Assembly: GCA_020846975.1 (NCBI GenBank)
Contig: JADLCX010000067.1
Location: forward strand, 1 to 64,000
Length of the DNA: 64,000 nt
Source: Phycisphaerales bacterium
Lineage (GTDB): Bacteria > Planctomycetota > Phycisphaerae > Phycisphaerales > UBA1924
Direction: 5' to 3'
Position 1 is the stretch's first letter, and every line of letters begins with the position of its first letter. The translations under genes were made by a program, and so were the position numbers. Shown one piece after another: positions 47,032 to 55,616 of the stretch. The notes beneath the pieces were generated by a model. It worked only from the letters and a program-made list of their open reading frames with translations, did no database searches and was not told where the DNA came from.

Positions 47032-48078
47032 TCAGCACCCGCCGAGGAACCACCCCACGAACGTGAGCAAGTCGGAAAGCGTGATGTCCGGCTGCCCGTC
47101 GGTTTCCGCGGCCGGGTCGTGCGTGATCCACGAGTTGACGTACGCGAACATGTCGTTGGTCGTCACGCCGGGCAGGCCGTCAAACTCGGCGCAGTCGTGG
47201 CCGGTGATCGGGTTCTCCAGCGGCGGCTCGCCGCCCGCGGAGTTCCAACTCCTCACCGGCTGCGCGCCGGTGTACGAAGTCACGATGGCCACAACTCGGA
47301 GATCGCGCCGGTCCGGGTTGCGCGGGTCCTGAACCTCGATAAGGATCGGCGCGCCCGAATCGTGCATGTTGCCGATGATCCAGTCCGGCTGCGCCGCGGG
47401 AGCCGCGGGCAGGTTCATGCACGAGCCGCTGAACGTGACCTGGTTGTACTCGATGTAGTAGGGGCTGGTGAACCGCTGCGTCGGAAGCACCCCGGTGTCG
47501 GTCCGGAGCGTCCAGGCCTCGCCGGTCTGGATGCACCGGCCCGAGTAGCCCCAGCCCGCGAGTCTCACGGCATGCCCGGCCGGGAACGCGAAGTCGAGGT
47601 TGACGCCGATCGGTGTGATGCCGACGGGTTCGGACTCGAGGATTCCCAGCACGATGTCCACGCCGACAAAGGGACACCCGACGAACCGCGAGATGTAGAT
47701 CTCCTGACTGGGCGTGGCGCAGTCCGAGATGTTTCCCGAGAAGTGGTTCTCCGCGGCGCCGTCGGGCGCGCGCCGGAAGCGGATGCGGTGTGAGCGTGCC
47801 CCATCGGCAGGGAGCGTGTAATCGGATCGCTGCACGGAGTGCTTGGCCAGGAGCACGACGTTCGGAGCGATGAGCGTGCCCGAACCGGAGATCCAGCCGC
47901 CGCACGGCGCCCACGGCTGCACGGTCAGGACCAGGCCGACCGCATCCAGCCGCCGATCGTCGTACGGCGCGGGTTGTCCATCGACCACGGCCGCGGCGGG
48001 CGCGCCGCCGAACAGCGCCGCGAGCAGCAACGCCCACCAACATCGCGCCGGCAACCATCCACTGCGCACACAGGACAT
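47032..48078 (-). CDS. Exported trypsin-like serine protease with divergent dockerin tag
   Basis: A 348-residue S1-type protease. Signal peptide at the start (MSCVRSGWLPARCWWALLLAALFGG). Catalytic triad candidates: His in VVLLAKHSVQ, Asp in VDIVLGIL, Ser in NMHDSGAP (GDSGGP in trypsin). The surrounding SGSGTLIAPNVVLLAKH and VRLAGWGYSG fit the fold. The last 55 residues hold two divergent tag units, AEFDGLPGVTTNDMFAYV and AETDGQPDITLSDLLTFVGWF, closing in GGC; VQDIFDFL is lost but spacing and the D at position 12 remain. ATG 48078 chosen (GGGGA upstream). Substrate unknown. Confidence 0.8.
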   Translation of the reverse strand: MSCVRSGWLPARCWWALLLAALFGGAPAAAVVDGQPAPYDDRRLDAVGLVLTVQPWAPCGGWISGSGTLIAPNVVLLAKHSVQRSDYTLPADGARSHRIRFRRAPDGAAENHFSGNISDCATPSQEIYISRFVGCPFVGVDIVLGILESEPVGITPIGVNLDFAFPAGHAVRLAGWGYSGRCIQTGEAWTLRTDTGVLPTQRFTSPYYIEYNQVTFSGSCMNLPAAPAAQPDWIIGNMHDSGAPILIEVQDPRNPDRRDLRVVAIVTSYTGAQPVRSWNSAGGEPPLENPITGHDCAEFDGLPGVTTNDMFAYVNSWITHDPAAETDGQPDITLSDLLTFVGWFLGGC

Positions 48079-48304
48079 CCGAGGTCCCCGGCCTTTCGGG
48101 CCCGACATCGACGGACGCAACGCACGCCCGACGTCGTGGCCGATTCGCACACTCAACCTGCCGGCCAACCCCGAGCAGTCTCAGAAACTGCGCGAGCGCA
48201 GGGCTCTGAGTTCCCTGCGCAAAGGACTGGACTCCGCAAGCGGACATACCCCATATCCGGGTATCTCGGGCATGATGGTACAGATATCTGAGTCGCGATG
48301 AAAG

Positions 48305-48318
48305 CCCCGAATTCGGGG
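48305..48318. terminator. Palindrome downstream of ribBA
   Basis: CCCCGAATTCGGGG is a perfect 14-base palindrome 19 bases after the ribBA stop (minus strand). It could be a weak terminator, since as a hairpin the loop would be very small. Confidence 0.35.
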
Positions 48319-48336
48319 GTATTGCGCAATTTCTGC

Positions 48337-49584
48337 TCAGCGGCTCGGAACGATGGGTACGCGCTCAACGACATGAAGCCCGAAGGCATCGAGGTTGGGG
48401 AGGTCGGCTTGGCGGTTGGTCAAGAGCCGAAGTTGCGAAAGTCCAAGCGCCCTAAGGACTTGCACACCGATCCCATAGTCGCGCATGGCTGGCGGAGCCT
48501 GGCCAGAGACGGCCAGTTGCGCGCGGGTGGCTTCGTCCGGACCTGCGGGACCTGTCGTGCGACGAATTGTCTGGAGACGGCTTTCAAGCCCCAAACTCGT
48601 GTTCATTTCGGTGCCGGCATGGTCGGGTCGGCCCTCGGGACGGAGGTAGACCAGCACGCCGCGGCCGGCTGCGTGGATCATCCGCATGGATTCGTGGAGC
48701 GTGTCGGCGGAGGGTCCGCTCGCGGAGGAGTTGAGGTCGAGGAAGAGGTCGCCGAGCAGGTTGCGGCGGTGCATGCGCACCAGCGTGGGTTCGGGCTGAG
48801 CGATGACGGCGCGTGTCGCGGGGTCGATGCGGCCGATGCCGCCGACGGTGAGCGCCAGGTGCGGGAGCGGATCGACGATGGACTCGAACGCGTAGAGCGT
48901 GAAATCGCCGAGGCGAGTGCGCAGGGGTGCGCCCTCGATCGGGTCGATGCGTCGCACCAGCGATTCGTGCTCGTGGGTGAGGCGGTGGGCGATGATCTGC
49001 GCGACCGAACCGATCTTGATGTGGTGCCTCGCGGCGAGCGCCTCGAGGTCGGGCATTCGGGCCATCTCGCCGTCGTCACGCATGATCTCGATGATCACGC
49101 TGCTGGGATGAAGGCCCGCCAGCCGGCACAGGTCGATCGAGCCCTCGGTCTGACCGGTGCGGACGAGCACGCCGCCGTCACGCGAGCGGAGCGGGTTGAT
49201 GTGTCCGGGGCGGACGAAGTCGTCGGGGCGCGATGTGGGATCGATGGCCAACTGGATGGTCCTGGCCCGTTCGCGAGCGCTCACCCCGGTGGTGAAGCCG
49301 TGGCGCGGGTGGCCGTCGATCGAGACGGTGAAGGGCGTGCCGCGGACCGAGGTGTTGAGCGCGGCCTGGGGGTGCAGGTCGAGGCGATCGCAATCGGAGG
49401 CGGTCAGCGAGAGGCACATGTAGCCACGCGCGACCGAGAGCATGAACGTGATCGCTTCGGGCGTGACGAACTGGGCCGGGAGGATGAGATCGCCCTCGTT
49501 CTCACGGTCTTCATCGTCGGTGAGGATGACCATCTTGCCTGCGCGCAGGTCGTCGAGGATGTCGGGGATCGGTGACAGGGGCAT
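48337..49584 (-). CDS. ribB: RibBA-type protein with degenerate GTP cyclohydrolase II half
   Basis: 415 residues. The N-terminal half is 3,4-dihydroxy-2-butanone 4-phosphate synthase: DDEDRENEGDL at 23-33, GHINPLRSR, RTGQTEGSIDLCRLAG, as in active RibB. The C-terminal half aligns with GTP cyclohydrolase II (FTLYAFESI..., RMHRRNLLGD, GRGVLVYLRPEGR, DYGIGVQVLRALGLSQLRLLTN, VVERVPI) but the zinc cysteines are missing: the usual ECLTGD is RRNLLGD and the usual RCDCG is LDLNSS. So it should make the four-carbon riboflavin precursor, while GTP cyclohydrolase activity seems lost. Convergent-type isolation; divergent from the OsmC gene. Confidence 0.85.
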   Translation of the reverse strand: MPLSPIPDILDDLRAGKMVILTDDEDRENEGDLILPAQFVTPEAITFMLSVARGYMCLSLTASDCDRLDLHPQAALNTSVRGTPFTVSIDGHPRHGFTTGVSARERARTIQLAIDPTSRPDDFVRPGHINPLRSRDGGVLVRTGQTEGSIDLCRLAGLHPSSVIIEIMRDDGEMARMPDLEALAARHHIKIGSVAQIIAHRLTHEHESLVRRIDPIEGAPLRTRLGDFTLYAFESIVDPLPHLALTVGGIGRIDPATRAVIAQPEPTLVRMHRRNLLGDLFLDLNSSASGPSADTLHESMRMIHAAGRGVLVYLRPEGRPDHAGTEMNTSLGLESRLQTIRRTTGPAGPDEATRAQLAVSGQAPPAMRDYGIGVQVLRALGLSQLRLLTNRQADLPNLDAFGLHVVERVPIVPSR

Positions 49585-49731
49585 GGGCGCGGGGAGGATA
49601 TGCGGCAGGGGTCAGTCAACACGCGCCCCGGAAGAACCGGGGTTTGCCGTGTTCCCGCCGGCTTCTCGTCCCTTCGGGTCAAGCCGCGGGGCGATCGCCT
49701 CTACCCCGGCACTCCGTCACTACGCTTGCCC

Positions 49732-50148
49732 ATGCTCACCATCTCGGTCCGCTATTCCGGCAGCAAGACCTGCGAACTCACCCACGGCGAGGGTGCGCGC
49801 ATCCGCACCACCGCGCCCAGGGACATCGGCGGGGAGGGCGGGGCCTCGGCGTTCAGCCCGACGGACCTGGTGGCCGCGGGGTTGGCGTCGTGCATCCTCA
49901 CGACGATGGCGATGTACGCCGAGAGGCACGGGCTGGACCTCTCGGGCGCGAGCGCGACGGTGGAGAAGCACATGACCACGCCGCCCGCGCCGCGCCGGAT
50001 CGCGCGGCTGCCGGTGGTGGTGACGATCCCGGCATCGGCCGCGCCGGAGGAGATGCGGGAGCGGCTGGAACGCGTGGGGCACACCTGCCCGGTGCACGCG
50101 AGCCTGCACCCGGAAGTGGATGCGCCGATCGAGTACCGCTACGCGTGA
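49732..50148 (+). CDS. OsmC family protein
   Basis: 138 residues. OsmC-like fold with SAFSPTDLVAAGLASCILTTM and, later, GHTCPVHASL; the two cysteines (in ASCIL and HTCPV) are the conserved redox pair of the OsmC/Ohr superfamily, which reduces organic hydroperoxides. The short N-terminus and SPTDL segment point to the OsmC/YhfA subgroup. ATG 49732 gives the family length. Its 3' end overlaps that of the convergent membrane protein by ten bases. Confidence 0.85.
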   Translation: MLTISVRYSGSKTCELTHGEGARIRTTAPRDIGGEGGASAFSPTDLVAAGLASCILTTMAMYAERHGLDLSGASATVEKHMTTPPAPRRIARLPVVVTIPASAAPEEMRERLERVGHTCPVHASLHPEVDAPIEYRYA

Positions 50149-51626
50149 CGCTCTCCGTCGGGCGTGCGCCGGGCTTGTGAAGCGGGCTGTCGCGGGTGGT
50201 CGTTTGTGGACCGGCGAGATTGATGGCGCAGCGCCGCCAGGCCCATCCAGACCGCGCCCCAGAGTGCGCCGTAGATCGCGGAGTTCACCAGCAAGCCGCG
50301 CCACGCGGGCCTGAGCGGGAGCGCGGTTGGGAACTCCGAGGCCGCGCCGTCCAGGCCCACACCAAGCCTGACGCCGCCCGGCGTGGAGTATCGCGGTACG
50401 GTCGAGGATTGAGAAGTTGAACCCGACGGAGTGCGGGCCGAGGTCGCGGTTCTGGGTTGCTCACGGTAGTCGTGGTGCAGCGCGACCAGGGGCCAGCCGA
50501 CTCCGCGGATGATCCGCCTGTCCGTGGTTCCGAATGCGGGCCAGGCCGCGAGGCCGTGCGACCAGGGGAACGCGGCGGCGCCGGCCCAGCGATCGGCGAT
50601 CTGTTCAGGACTGGAGAGCGACGGCAGGGGTGTTTCTTGCCGGCAGGCCGCCTGAGTCCGGAGGATCACGATCGCGCCGGACGCGCTCTCGGACCGTTTC
50701 GCGCTGACGGACCCGAGCAACTCGCCGCGCGTGGGATCGGCGGGGCGAATCGCGTCCTTCGAGGTGATGCCGCGGCCTTGCACGCTCCAGGCGGCGAGCC
50801 CCCAGGCGACAAGCGTGGTCGATGCAACCCCGAGGCCGGCGAAGAACACGATGCGCTTCGAGATCCGCCATGCGATCCGCACCGGCGCGAGCCCCGCACG
50901 GGCCCCGGTGTGTATTCGGCCACACTCGGGGCACGGCGCGCCGACCGTGGTCGCCGAGAGTTCATAGCCGCACCCGGGGCATCCACCTCGCGCGAGCCGC
51001 CTGAGGCGCACCAGGGCACGCAGCAGGGCGCGAGCCAACAGCAGTGCGCCGGTGTAGACAGCGGTGTTGACGACCAGCCCGGACCAGATGAAGCGCCACG
51101 GCAGCGCGTTGTCCGGGACCTGCCTTCCGGGTCCGCGCGCCGAGTTGACTTGCGACGCAAGCGACCCGCCCTGGAGCGACTCGGTCCGCCAGTCCCAGAC
51201 CCAATACAAGATGGGCCGCGGCCAGCCAAAGGCCGCGACCCGCGCCTGCCAGCCGTTGAAGTCGGGGCCGGCCTGCTCCAGCGCGATCGATCTGAGCCAC
51301 CCGGGGGCTTCAACCGTTTGACCTGTTGGACCGCCGGTCCACTCTCCGGGGCTCAGAGGGCGCATGCCCCGGCGTTGATCGATGCTGTAGGGTCCCGGAT
51401 CCAGCGCGAGTTCCGTGCGGATGCGTCCGACGCCGAGCCAGCCGGCGCCGCGGGCCACCGAGACGTGGACCGATCCTGGGGTGGTGCTCCAGCCGGGCCG
51501 GCCCGAAACGATGGCGGTCGAGGCATACCGCATCCGGATCGGCACGTACGCGCCGACGACCGCCCACGCGATCCCGGCGGCGGTACAGGCCGCCGTGAGA
51601 AACGCGAGTTTGAGCCGTGTACGCAC
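50139..51626 (-). CDS. Membrane protein with central zinc ribbon
   Basis: About 495 residues from GTG 51626 (ATG 51710 is possible). Helix at the N-terminus (LKLAFLTAACTAAGIAWAVVGAYV), another pair flanking a central cytosolic ribbon CPGCGYELS...CPECGRIH, one after it (RIVFFAGLGVASTTLVAWGLAAW), and a final hydrophobic segment. Two similar extracytosolic halves may be a duplication: each is preceded by a helix and followed by WRFIWSGLVVNTAVYTGALLL or WRGLLVNSAIYGALWGAVW. The ribbon type is the same as in the protein at 17308-17784. Function unknown. The later GTG is preferred because it leaves room for a promoter before the divergent gene. Confidence 0.68.
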   Translation of the reverse strand: MRTRLKLAFLTAACTAAGIAWAVVGAYVPIRMRYASTAIVSGRPGWSTTPGSVHVSVARGAGWLGVGRIRTELALDPGPYSIDQRRGMRPLSPGEWTGGPTGQTVEAPGWLRSIALEQAGPDFNGWQARVAAFGWPRPILYWVWDWRTESLQGGSLASQVNSARGPGRQVPDNALPWRFIWSGLVVNTAVYTGALLLARALLRALVRLRRLARGGCPGCGYELSATTVGAPCPECGRIHTGARAGLAPVRIAWRISKRIVFFAGLGVASTTLVAWGLAAWSVQGRGITSKDAIRPADPTRGELLGSVSAKRSESASGAIVILRTQAACRQETPLPSLSSPEQIADRWAGAAAFPWSHGLAAWPAFGTTDRRIIRGVGWPLVALHHDYREQPRTATSARTPSGSTSQSSTVPRYSTPGGVRLGVGLDGAASEFPTALPLRPAWRGLLVNSAIYGALWGAVWMGLAALRHQSRRSTNDHPRQPASQARRTPDGERHA

Positions 51627-51744
51627 GGCAACACGATACCGAAAGGAGCGGGGCGTTGTTGCAGCGTCTCGGATCGTCAACGCCCGACCGACGTCACGAC
51701 CGCGGGCCATTGTCCATCACCGCGCTCACGTACCCTGTCGCCCC

Positions 51745-53349
51745 GTGTCTGTTCGATCTCGTTCCAACACCGACCCGCGCCTCGCCGATCCCGTCTACCT
51801 CGCCCAGTTCGAGGCGGAGCGGGCGGGGGTGCTGCGACGCCGCATGGTGTGGTGCCTGTACATCCTGCTCGCGCTGCTCGGCGTGAGTTTTCTGGGCGGT
51901 TACAACACGTACCTCGACTACACGGCGGGGCGCGTGTCGGCGCCGTCGCTGGTGTTCCTGCTCGTGCAGGACATCGCGCTGACGGCCCTGACGATCGCCG
52001 CGCTGGTTTACCTGCTCGCGGACCGGCCGGATCGGCGCCGGCTGGTGCGGGGCATCACGGCGTTCACGATCGTCGCGCTGGCGATCGCGGTGTATTTCGA
52101 GACCAGGGAGAACCTGATCGATCCGAACGCGCGGACGGCCGACGACGGCGGGGGCGCCGCCGACCCGCGGGTCGTGGCGATGCGGATGGCGCTCTACAGC
52201 ATGTTGATGCTGGTCTGGCTCCCGCTGGTCCTCATCCCGATGCGGTTGGCCGAGTCGGTGCGGATCGTCATCGGGTGTGCCGCGGTATACGCGATCATCG
52301 TTCTGACCGTGGCCGGCCCTCCCGCGGGCGCGTGGGCGGCGCACGCGGCGGCGGCGATCCTGGTCCCGCTCGTGCCGATGGCGTACAGCCATTGGCGGTA
52401 TCTGCGGTTTGATGCGCAGTTCCAGCACAAGGATCTGGCGGGGAGGTTTGAAGAACTGTCGGCCGAGTTGATGCAGGCGAGGAAGCTGCACGAGGCCCTG
52501 TTCCCCGCGCCAGTGACGGATGGTCCGGTCCGCTTCGCCTATGCGTACGAGCCGATGCGGGAGATCGGCGGCGATTTCCTCTTCGTGCATCCCGCCGAGC
52601 CGACAGCGCACGACCGCGCGCGCTTCATGGTGTTGGTCGATGTGAGCGGGCACGGTGTCGCGGCCGCGCTGGCGGTGCACCGGCTGCACGACGAACTCCG
52701 ACGCGTCTTCGCGGCGGTGGACGGGCCGTCGCACGAGCAGGGCGGGGCCGCGGAGGAGCGATCGGTGCGCGACATCATCGCGGACCTGAACAGGTATGTG
52801 CACGTGGCGCTCGCGCCGCAGGCGGTGTTCGCGACGGCGATGTGCGTCAGGATCGGACCGACGGGAGCCGGTGGGTGGAACATCGACTGGTGCAACGCGG
52901 GGCACCCGCCGTCGGCGCTGCGCTCGGGCGAGACCGGAGGGGATCGAGCCACGATCCGCTGGCTGGAGCCGACGGCGACGATGCTGGGTGTGCTCGAACC
53001 GGACCTGTACGATCCGGCATCGCGCTCGATGGCGATGGTCGCGGGCGATCGGCTGGTCGCGTTCACGGACGGCCTGATCGAAACGCGAGATGGCCGCGGC
53101 GAGATGTTCGGGATCGAGAGAGTCCGCGACACGATCGCGCGGGCGGCGGGTCGGCTCGGTCCCGGCGCGCTGTGCGACGCGCTGATCCTCGCCGCGGCGG
53201 CTCACCGCGCCGGTCGCGCGACGGATGATGTGCTGGTGGTGGATGTCGAGGTCGGCATTGCCGACAGGCCGGATGCGCGTTTCGAGACACGACCGGAACA
53301 GCGCGAGCCGGTAACCACGCGGGATCGATCTCGCCGGAACCGTGGGTGA
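51745..53349 (+). CDS. Membrane-bound SpoIIE-type PP2C phosphatase
   Basis: A 534-residue protein. The first ~230 residues hold about six hydrophobic segments (MVWCLYILLALLGVSFLGG onward). A linker with LMQARKLHEALFP leads into an RsbU/SpoIIE domain: REIGGDFLFVHP, MVLVDVSGHGVAAALAVHRLHDEL (metal site D in VDVSGHG), IDWCNAGHPPSALR, RLVAFTDGLIETRDGRGEMFG and a closing DDVLVVDVEV. These enzymes dephosphorylate Ser in anti-sigma antagonist proteins. GTG 51745 is the likely start. No anti-sigma or antagonist gene is next to it, so its partner is elsewhere. Confidence 0.83.
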   Translation: MSVRSRSNTDPRLADPVYLAQFEAERAGVLRRRMVWCLYILLALLGVSFLGGYNTYLDYTAGRVSAPSLVFLLVQDIALTALTIAALVYLLADRPDRRRLVRGITAFTIVALAIAVYFETRENLIDPNARTADDGGGAADPRVVAMRMALYSMLMLVWLPLVLIPMRLAESVRIVIGCAAVYAIIVLTVAGPPAGAWAAHAAAAILVPLVPMAYSHWRYLRFDAQFQHKDLAGRFEELSAELMQARKLHEALFPAPVTDGPVRFAYAYEPMREIGGDFLFVHPAEPTAHDRARFMVLVDVSGHGVAAALAVHRLHDELRRVFAAVDGPSHEQGGAAEERSVRDIIADLNRYVHVALAPQAVFATAMCVRIGPTGAGGWNIDWCNAGHPPSALRSGETGGDRATIRWLEPTATMLGVLEPDLYDPASRSMAMVAGDRLVAFTDGLIETRDGRGEMFGIERVRDTIARAAGRLGPGALCDALILAAAAHRAGRATDDVLVVDVEVGIADRPDARFETRPEQREPVTTRDRSRRNRG

Positions 53350-53656
53350 TACACGGTTCGGGCAGCACGGGCGGTCGCGGTCATCAGGCCAGTCTGCCGG
53401 GCGTTGGTCGCATTCAGTTCGTAAGCGAGGTTGGAAGCCCGACCTATAATCTCACCCGTCGCGCCGACCGCGCCGGAACGGCACTCGCTGATTCGCCACG
53501 AATCCGTCGATCCGCGGCCAAGTCCATTGACGTATACCAGCCGGCGGAGGTATCTTGAACTGCGGTTACGGAGTCCGCCCCCGGCCATGCCGGAGCCGGA
53601 GATCGTCACCGATGTTCTATCGCGGGTAATCGGGGGTGAGAGAGAGTGTGTGGATC
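53350..53656. other. Intergenic region without identified features
   Basis: About 307 bases between the phosphatase stop and the PAPG-tailed gene. No tRNA-like fold, clear terminator or recognisable protein was found. Confidence 0.5.
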
Positions 53657-54529
53657 ATGCGCTGGTTGTATTTGTGCGCGACCGCTGTCGTGTTCGTCTC
53701 GTTGGGTGTGCGCGCGAGTGGGGCGGCGCTGATCGCCTCCGATACGTTCACGCGTGTCAACGACACGGGGATGGGTGCGACCGAGTTCGGCGGCTTTGCG
53801 TATTCAGAGTTCTCGGGCACGGGCGGCACGCTGACTCCGGCGGATGTGGCACGCATCCAATCGAACCGAGCGCTGTTTGATGGGGGCTCGCTGGGCAACG
53901 ACCCCGCGCTGGCGCGGCTTGCGGGTGTTGGGTTTGATGTTGATGTCAGCGCGACGGTGACGATGGTCGCCGACAACTACAGCCCCGCGTGGCAGACCGC
54001 GGCGGGCCGCTCGAACAGCCCGGTGCTGGTGCTGCGGCAGGGGATGAACTTCAACTCGCAGACAACGCGCGGGGCGATCTCGCTGACGTTGTTCCCCGAT
54101 GCGACCTACCGCGTGATCGTCACAACGCAGTCGGGCACGTTCGTCGGCGATCCGAACTGGCAGTTCGCGGACCTGACGGGACTGGTGCCCATCGGCCCGG
54201 CGTCCGGCCTTGCCGATACGGATGCCGACGGCGTGCTGGAGAGCAGCGAGCCATTCACGATGCGGGCGCTGGCGGTGGGCGATCAGTTCACGTGGTTCAT
54301 GAACGGCGTGCAGGTTGGGCCGGCGTTGTCGCTCCCCGCGGCGGCCGTCGTGGGAGTTGATACTGCGGCGGCGTCGAATGTCCTGTTCGGCCGCAACCGC
54401 ATCAGCAGCGCGAACAGCGCCGAGCTGGACATCGCGTGGGACAACCTCAACATCCAGACCCCCGCGCCGGGCGCTGCGATTCTGCTCGCGTCATGGCTGA
54501 TGGGTTCAGCCTGTCGCCGGCGTCGCTAG
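53657..54529 (+). CDS. Exported protein with PAPG/PEP-CTERM-like sorting tail, 1
   Basis: 290 residues. Signal peptide MRWLYLCATAVVFVSLGVRASG. The body is a beta-sandwich-like region without identified family (ALIASDTFTRVNDTG..., WNNPW not present). The C-terminus PAPGAAILLASWLMGSACRRRR has the three parts of a PEP-CTERM-type tail: Pro motif, hydrophobic helix, basic cluster. Exosortase or similar would cut near the motif. ATG 53657 chosen after a GTG at 53636. Transcribed alone. Confidence 0.75.
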   Translation: MRWLYLCATAVVFVSLGVRASGAALIASDTFTRVNDTGMGATEFGGFAYSEFSGTGGTLTPADVARIQSNRALFDGGSLGNDPALARLAGVGFDVDVSATVTMVADNYSPAWQTAAGRSNSPVLVLRQGMNFNSQTTRGAISLTLFPDATYRVIVTTQSGTFVGDPNWQFADLTGLVPIGPASGLADTDADGVLESSEPFTMRALAVGDQFTWFMNGVQVGPALSLPAAAVVGVDTAAASNVLFGRNRISSANSAELDIAWDNLNIQTPAPGAAILLASWLMGSACRRRR

Positions 54530-54920
54530 TCGTTGTCGTTTGGAGTCGTGAGCATTCCAACCCTCGCGTGTCGAGAGCACGCGCTGCGGGCATGTGCCTC
54601 GTGACCTGCGACGATGAGCGAGAAGGTGAGGTAGCGCACACCGGTCGAACCGATGCGGCGTCGAAGGTGCTTTCGGAGTGGAGGAGTGCGGGACGGGTCG
54701 CCGCTCGTGCGGCGACGAGCATCCCGCGCCGCGCCGACCGCGATGGATTGGACGTGGGCTCCCTCGCGGATTGCACTACCCGCCCAAGGCGGCGGGTGGT
54801 GGCACGGTTCGGTACTCAGCAAGCGGGGATAAGGGAACGGCGATTGAACTTTTCCTGACCGGAATCGGGGAGTGGAGCACGGTCGTGCGCCGGGCTGTTG
54901 GCGGCGAATAGGCTGGCGGG
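54530..54920. other. Intergenic region with one hairpin
   Basis: About 390 bases between the PAPG-tailed gene and the transposase remnant. GTCGCCGC and GCGGCGAC (54697-54716) form a perfect 8-bp stem with loop TCGT. Nothing gene-like is supported; the DNA may be part of the decayed element that follows. Confidence 0.45.
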
Positions 54921-55141
54921 ATGGTGGTGCTTCTGGCGTTCTTTCGCGGGGTCTTCACAAGCCACGCGGCGTTGGCCGCGGAGAACGCGCTGCTGCGGCA
55001 TCAACTGGCCGTGCTGCAACGGTCGGTGAAGCGGCCGCGGCTGACGCGGCGGGATCGGATGGTGTGGATTGTGGCGCGGCTGGCGCTGCGGCGGCGGCGG
55101 GAGTGCCTGGTCATCGTCAAGCCGGCGACGCTCTCGCCGGC
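54921..55141 (+). pseudogene. Truncated IS3/IS481-type transposase remnant
   Basis: The first ~70 codons match the N-terminus of integrase-core transposases: ALAAENALLRHQLAVLQRS, LTRRDRMVWIVARLAL and ECLVIVKPATL, where full proteins continue with WHRRGFR and the DDE integrase domain. Here the frame becomes noise immediately after VKPATL and stops at 55355. The break coincides with a perfect stem (GCCGGCGA, CGCTC, TCGCCGGC; 55121-55141). So the element kept only its 5' end. Confidence 0.6.
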
Positions 55142-55616
55142 CGCGCGCACATGTTCTCTGTCCGCCACCTGCGTGCCGGTCGGTGCTCCGCCCGCCCGCT
55201 CAGTACTCGCTAGCTCAGCGCCCACCTGTCGGCTCCTGTCGCTTGCTCTTCCCGCGTCCGCTGGCATGCTCTGCATGGGCTCTCTCCGTCTGAAAGAGGC
55301 GTCTGAACATCACCACCCTCCTGCTGGAGAGCCCTCTTTGTCAATGTGCGCATGATTCGGGACGTTACCTGGGGTTTTTCACACCCACAGGTGCCGAATC
55401 GTCGTGCTCGCGGCGGGCCCAGCCGCTCCGGACCGACCGTGCCCACACGCAAGCCCGCCCCATGACTCGAAATGTACCAGCTCGGGCGACGCCGCGCCGT
55501 GCGGTGTCGGGGGTCGTTGTTCTCCACCCCGCTTGTTGGGCCAACCCCGTTCACGATTGCAGCGCACACCCTCGTGCTCGGCATCGAGACCACTCCAGAC
55601 CCTCGATCGTCGCGGC
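55142..55616. other. Non-coding tail of the transposase remnant
   Basis: About 475 bases with no recognisable protein on either strand. The stretch around 55337-55360 (TGTCAATGTGCGCATGATTC) starts with TGT and might be an end of the insertion sequence, but no matching left end was found. The rest separates it from the cysteine desulfurase stop at 55617. Confidence 0.4.

Noticed and set aside
48305-48318. Palindrome as a regulator-binding site for the protease gene
   Set aside because: It lies just beyond the ribBA stop, about 230 bases from the protease start; a terminator role is more likely.
53350-53656. Possible tRNA in the gap after the phosphatase gene
   Set aside because: No cloverleaf or T-loop consensus could be fitted.
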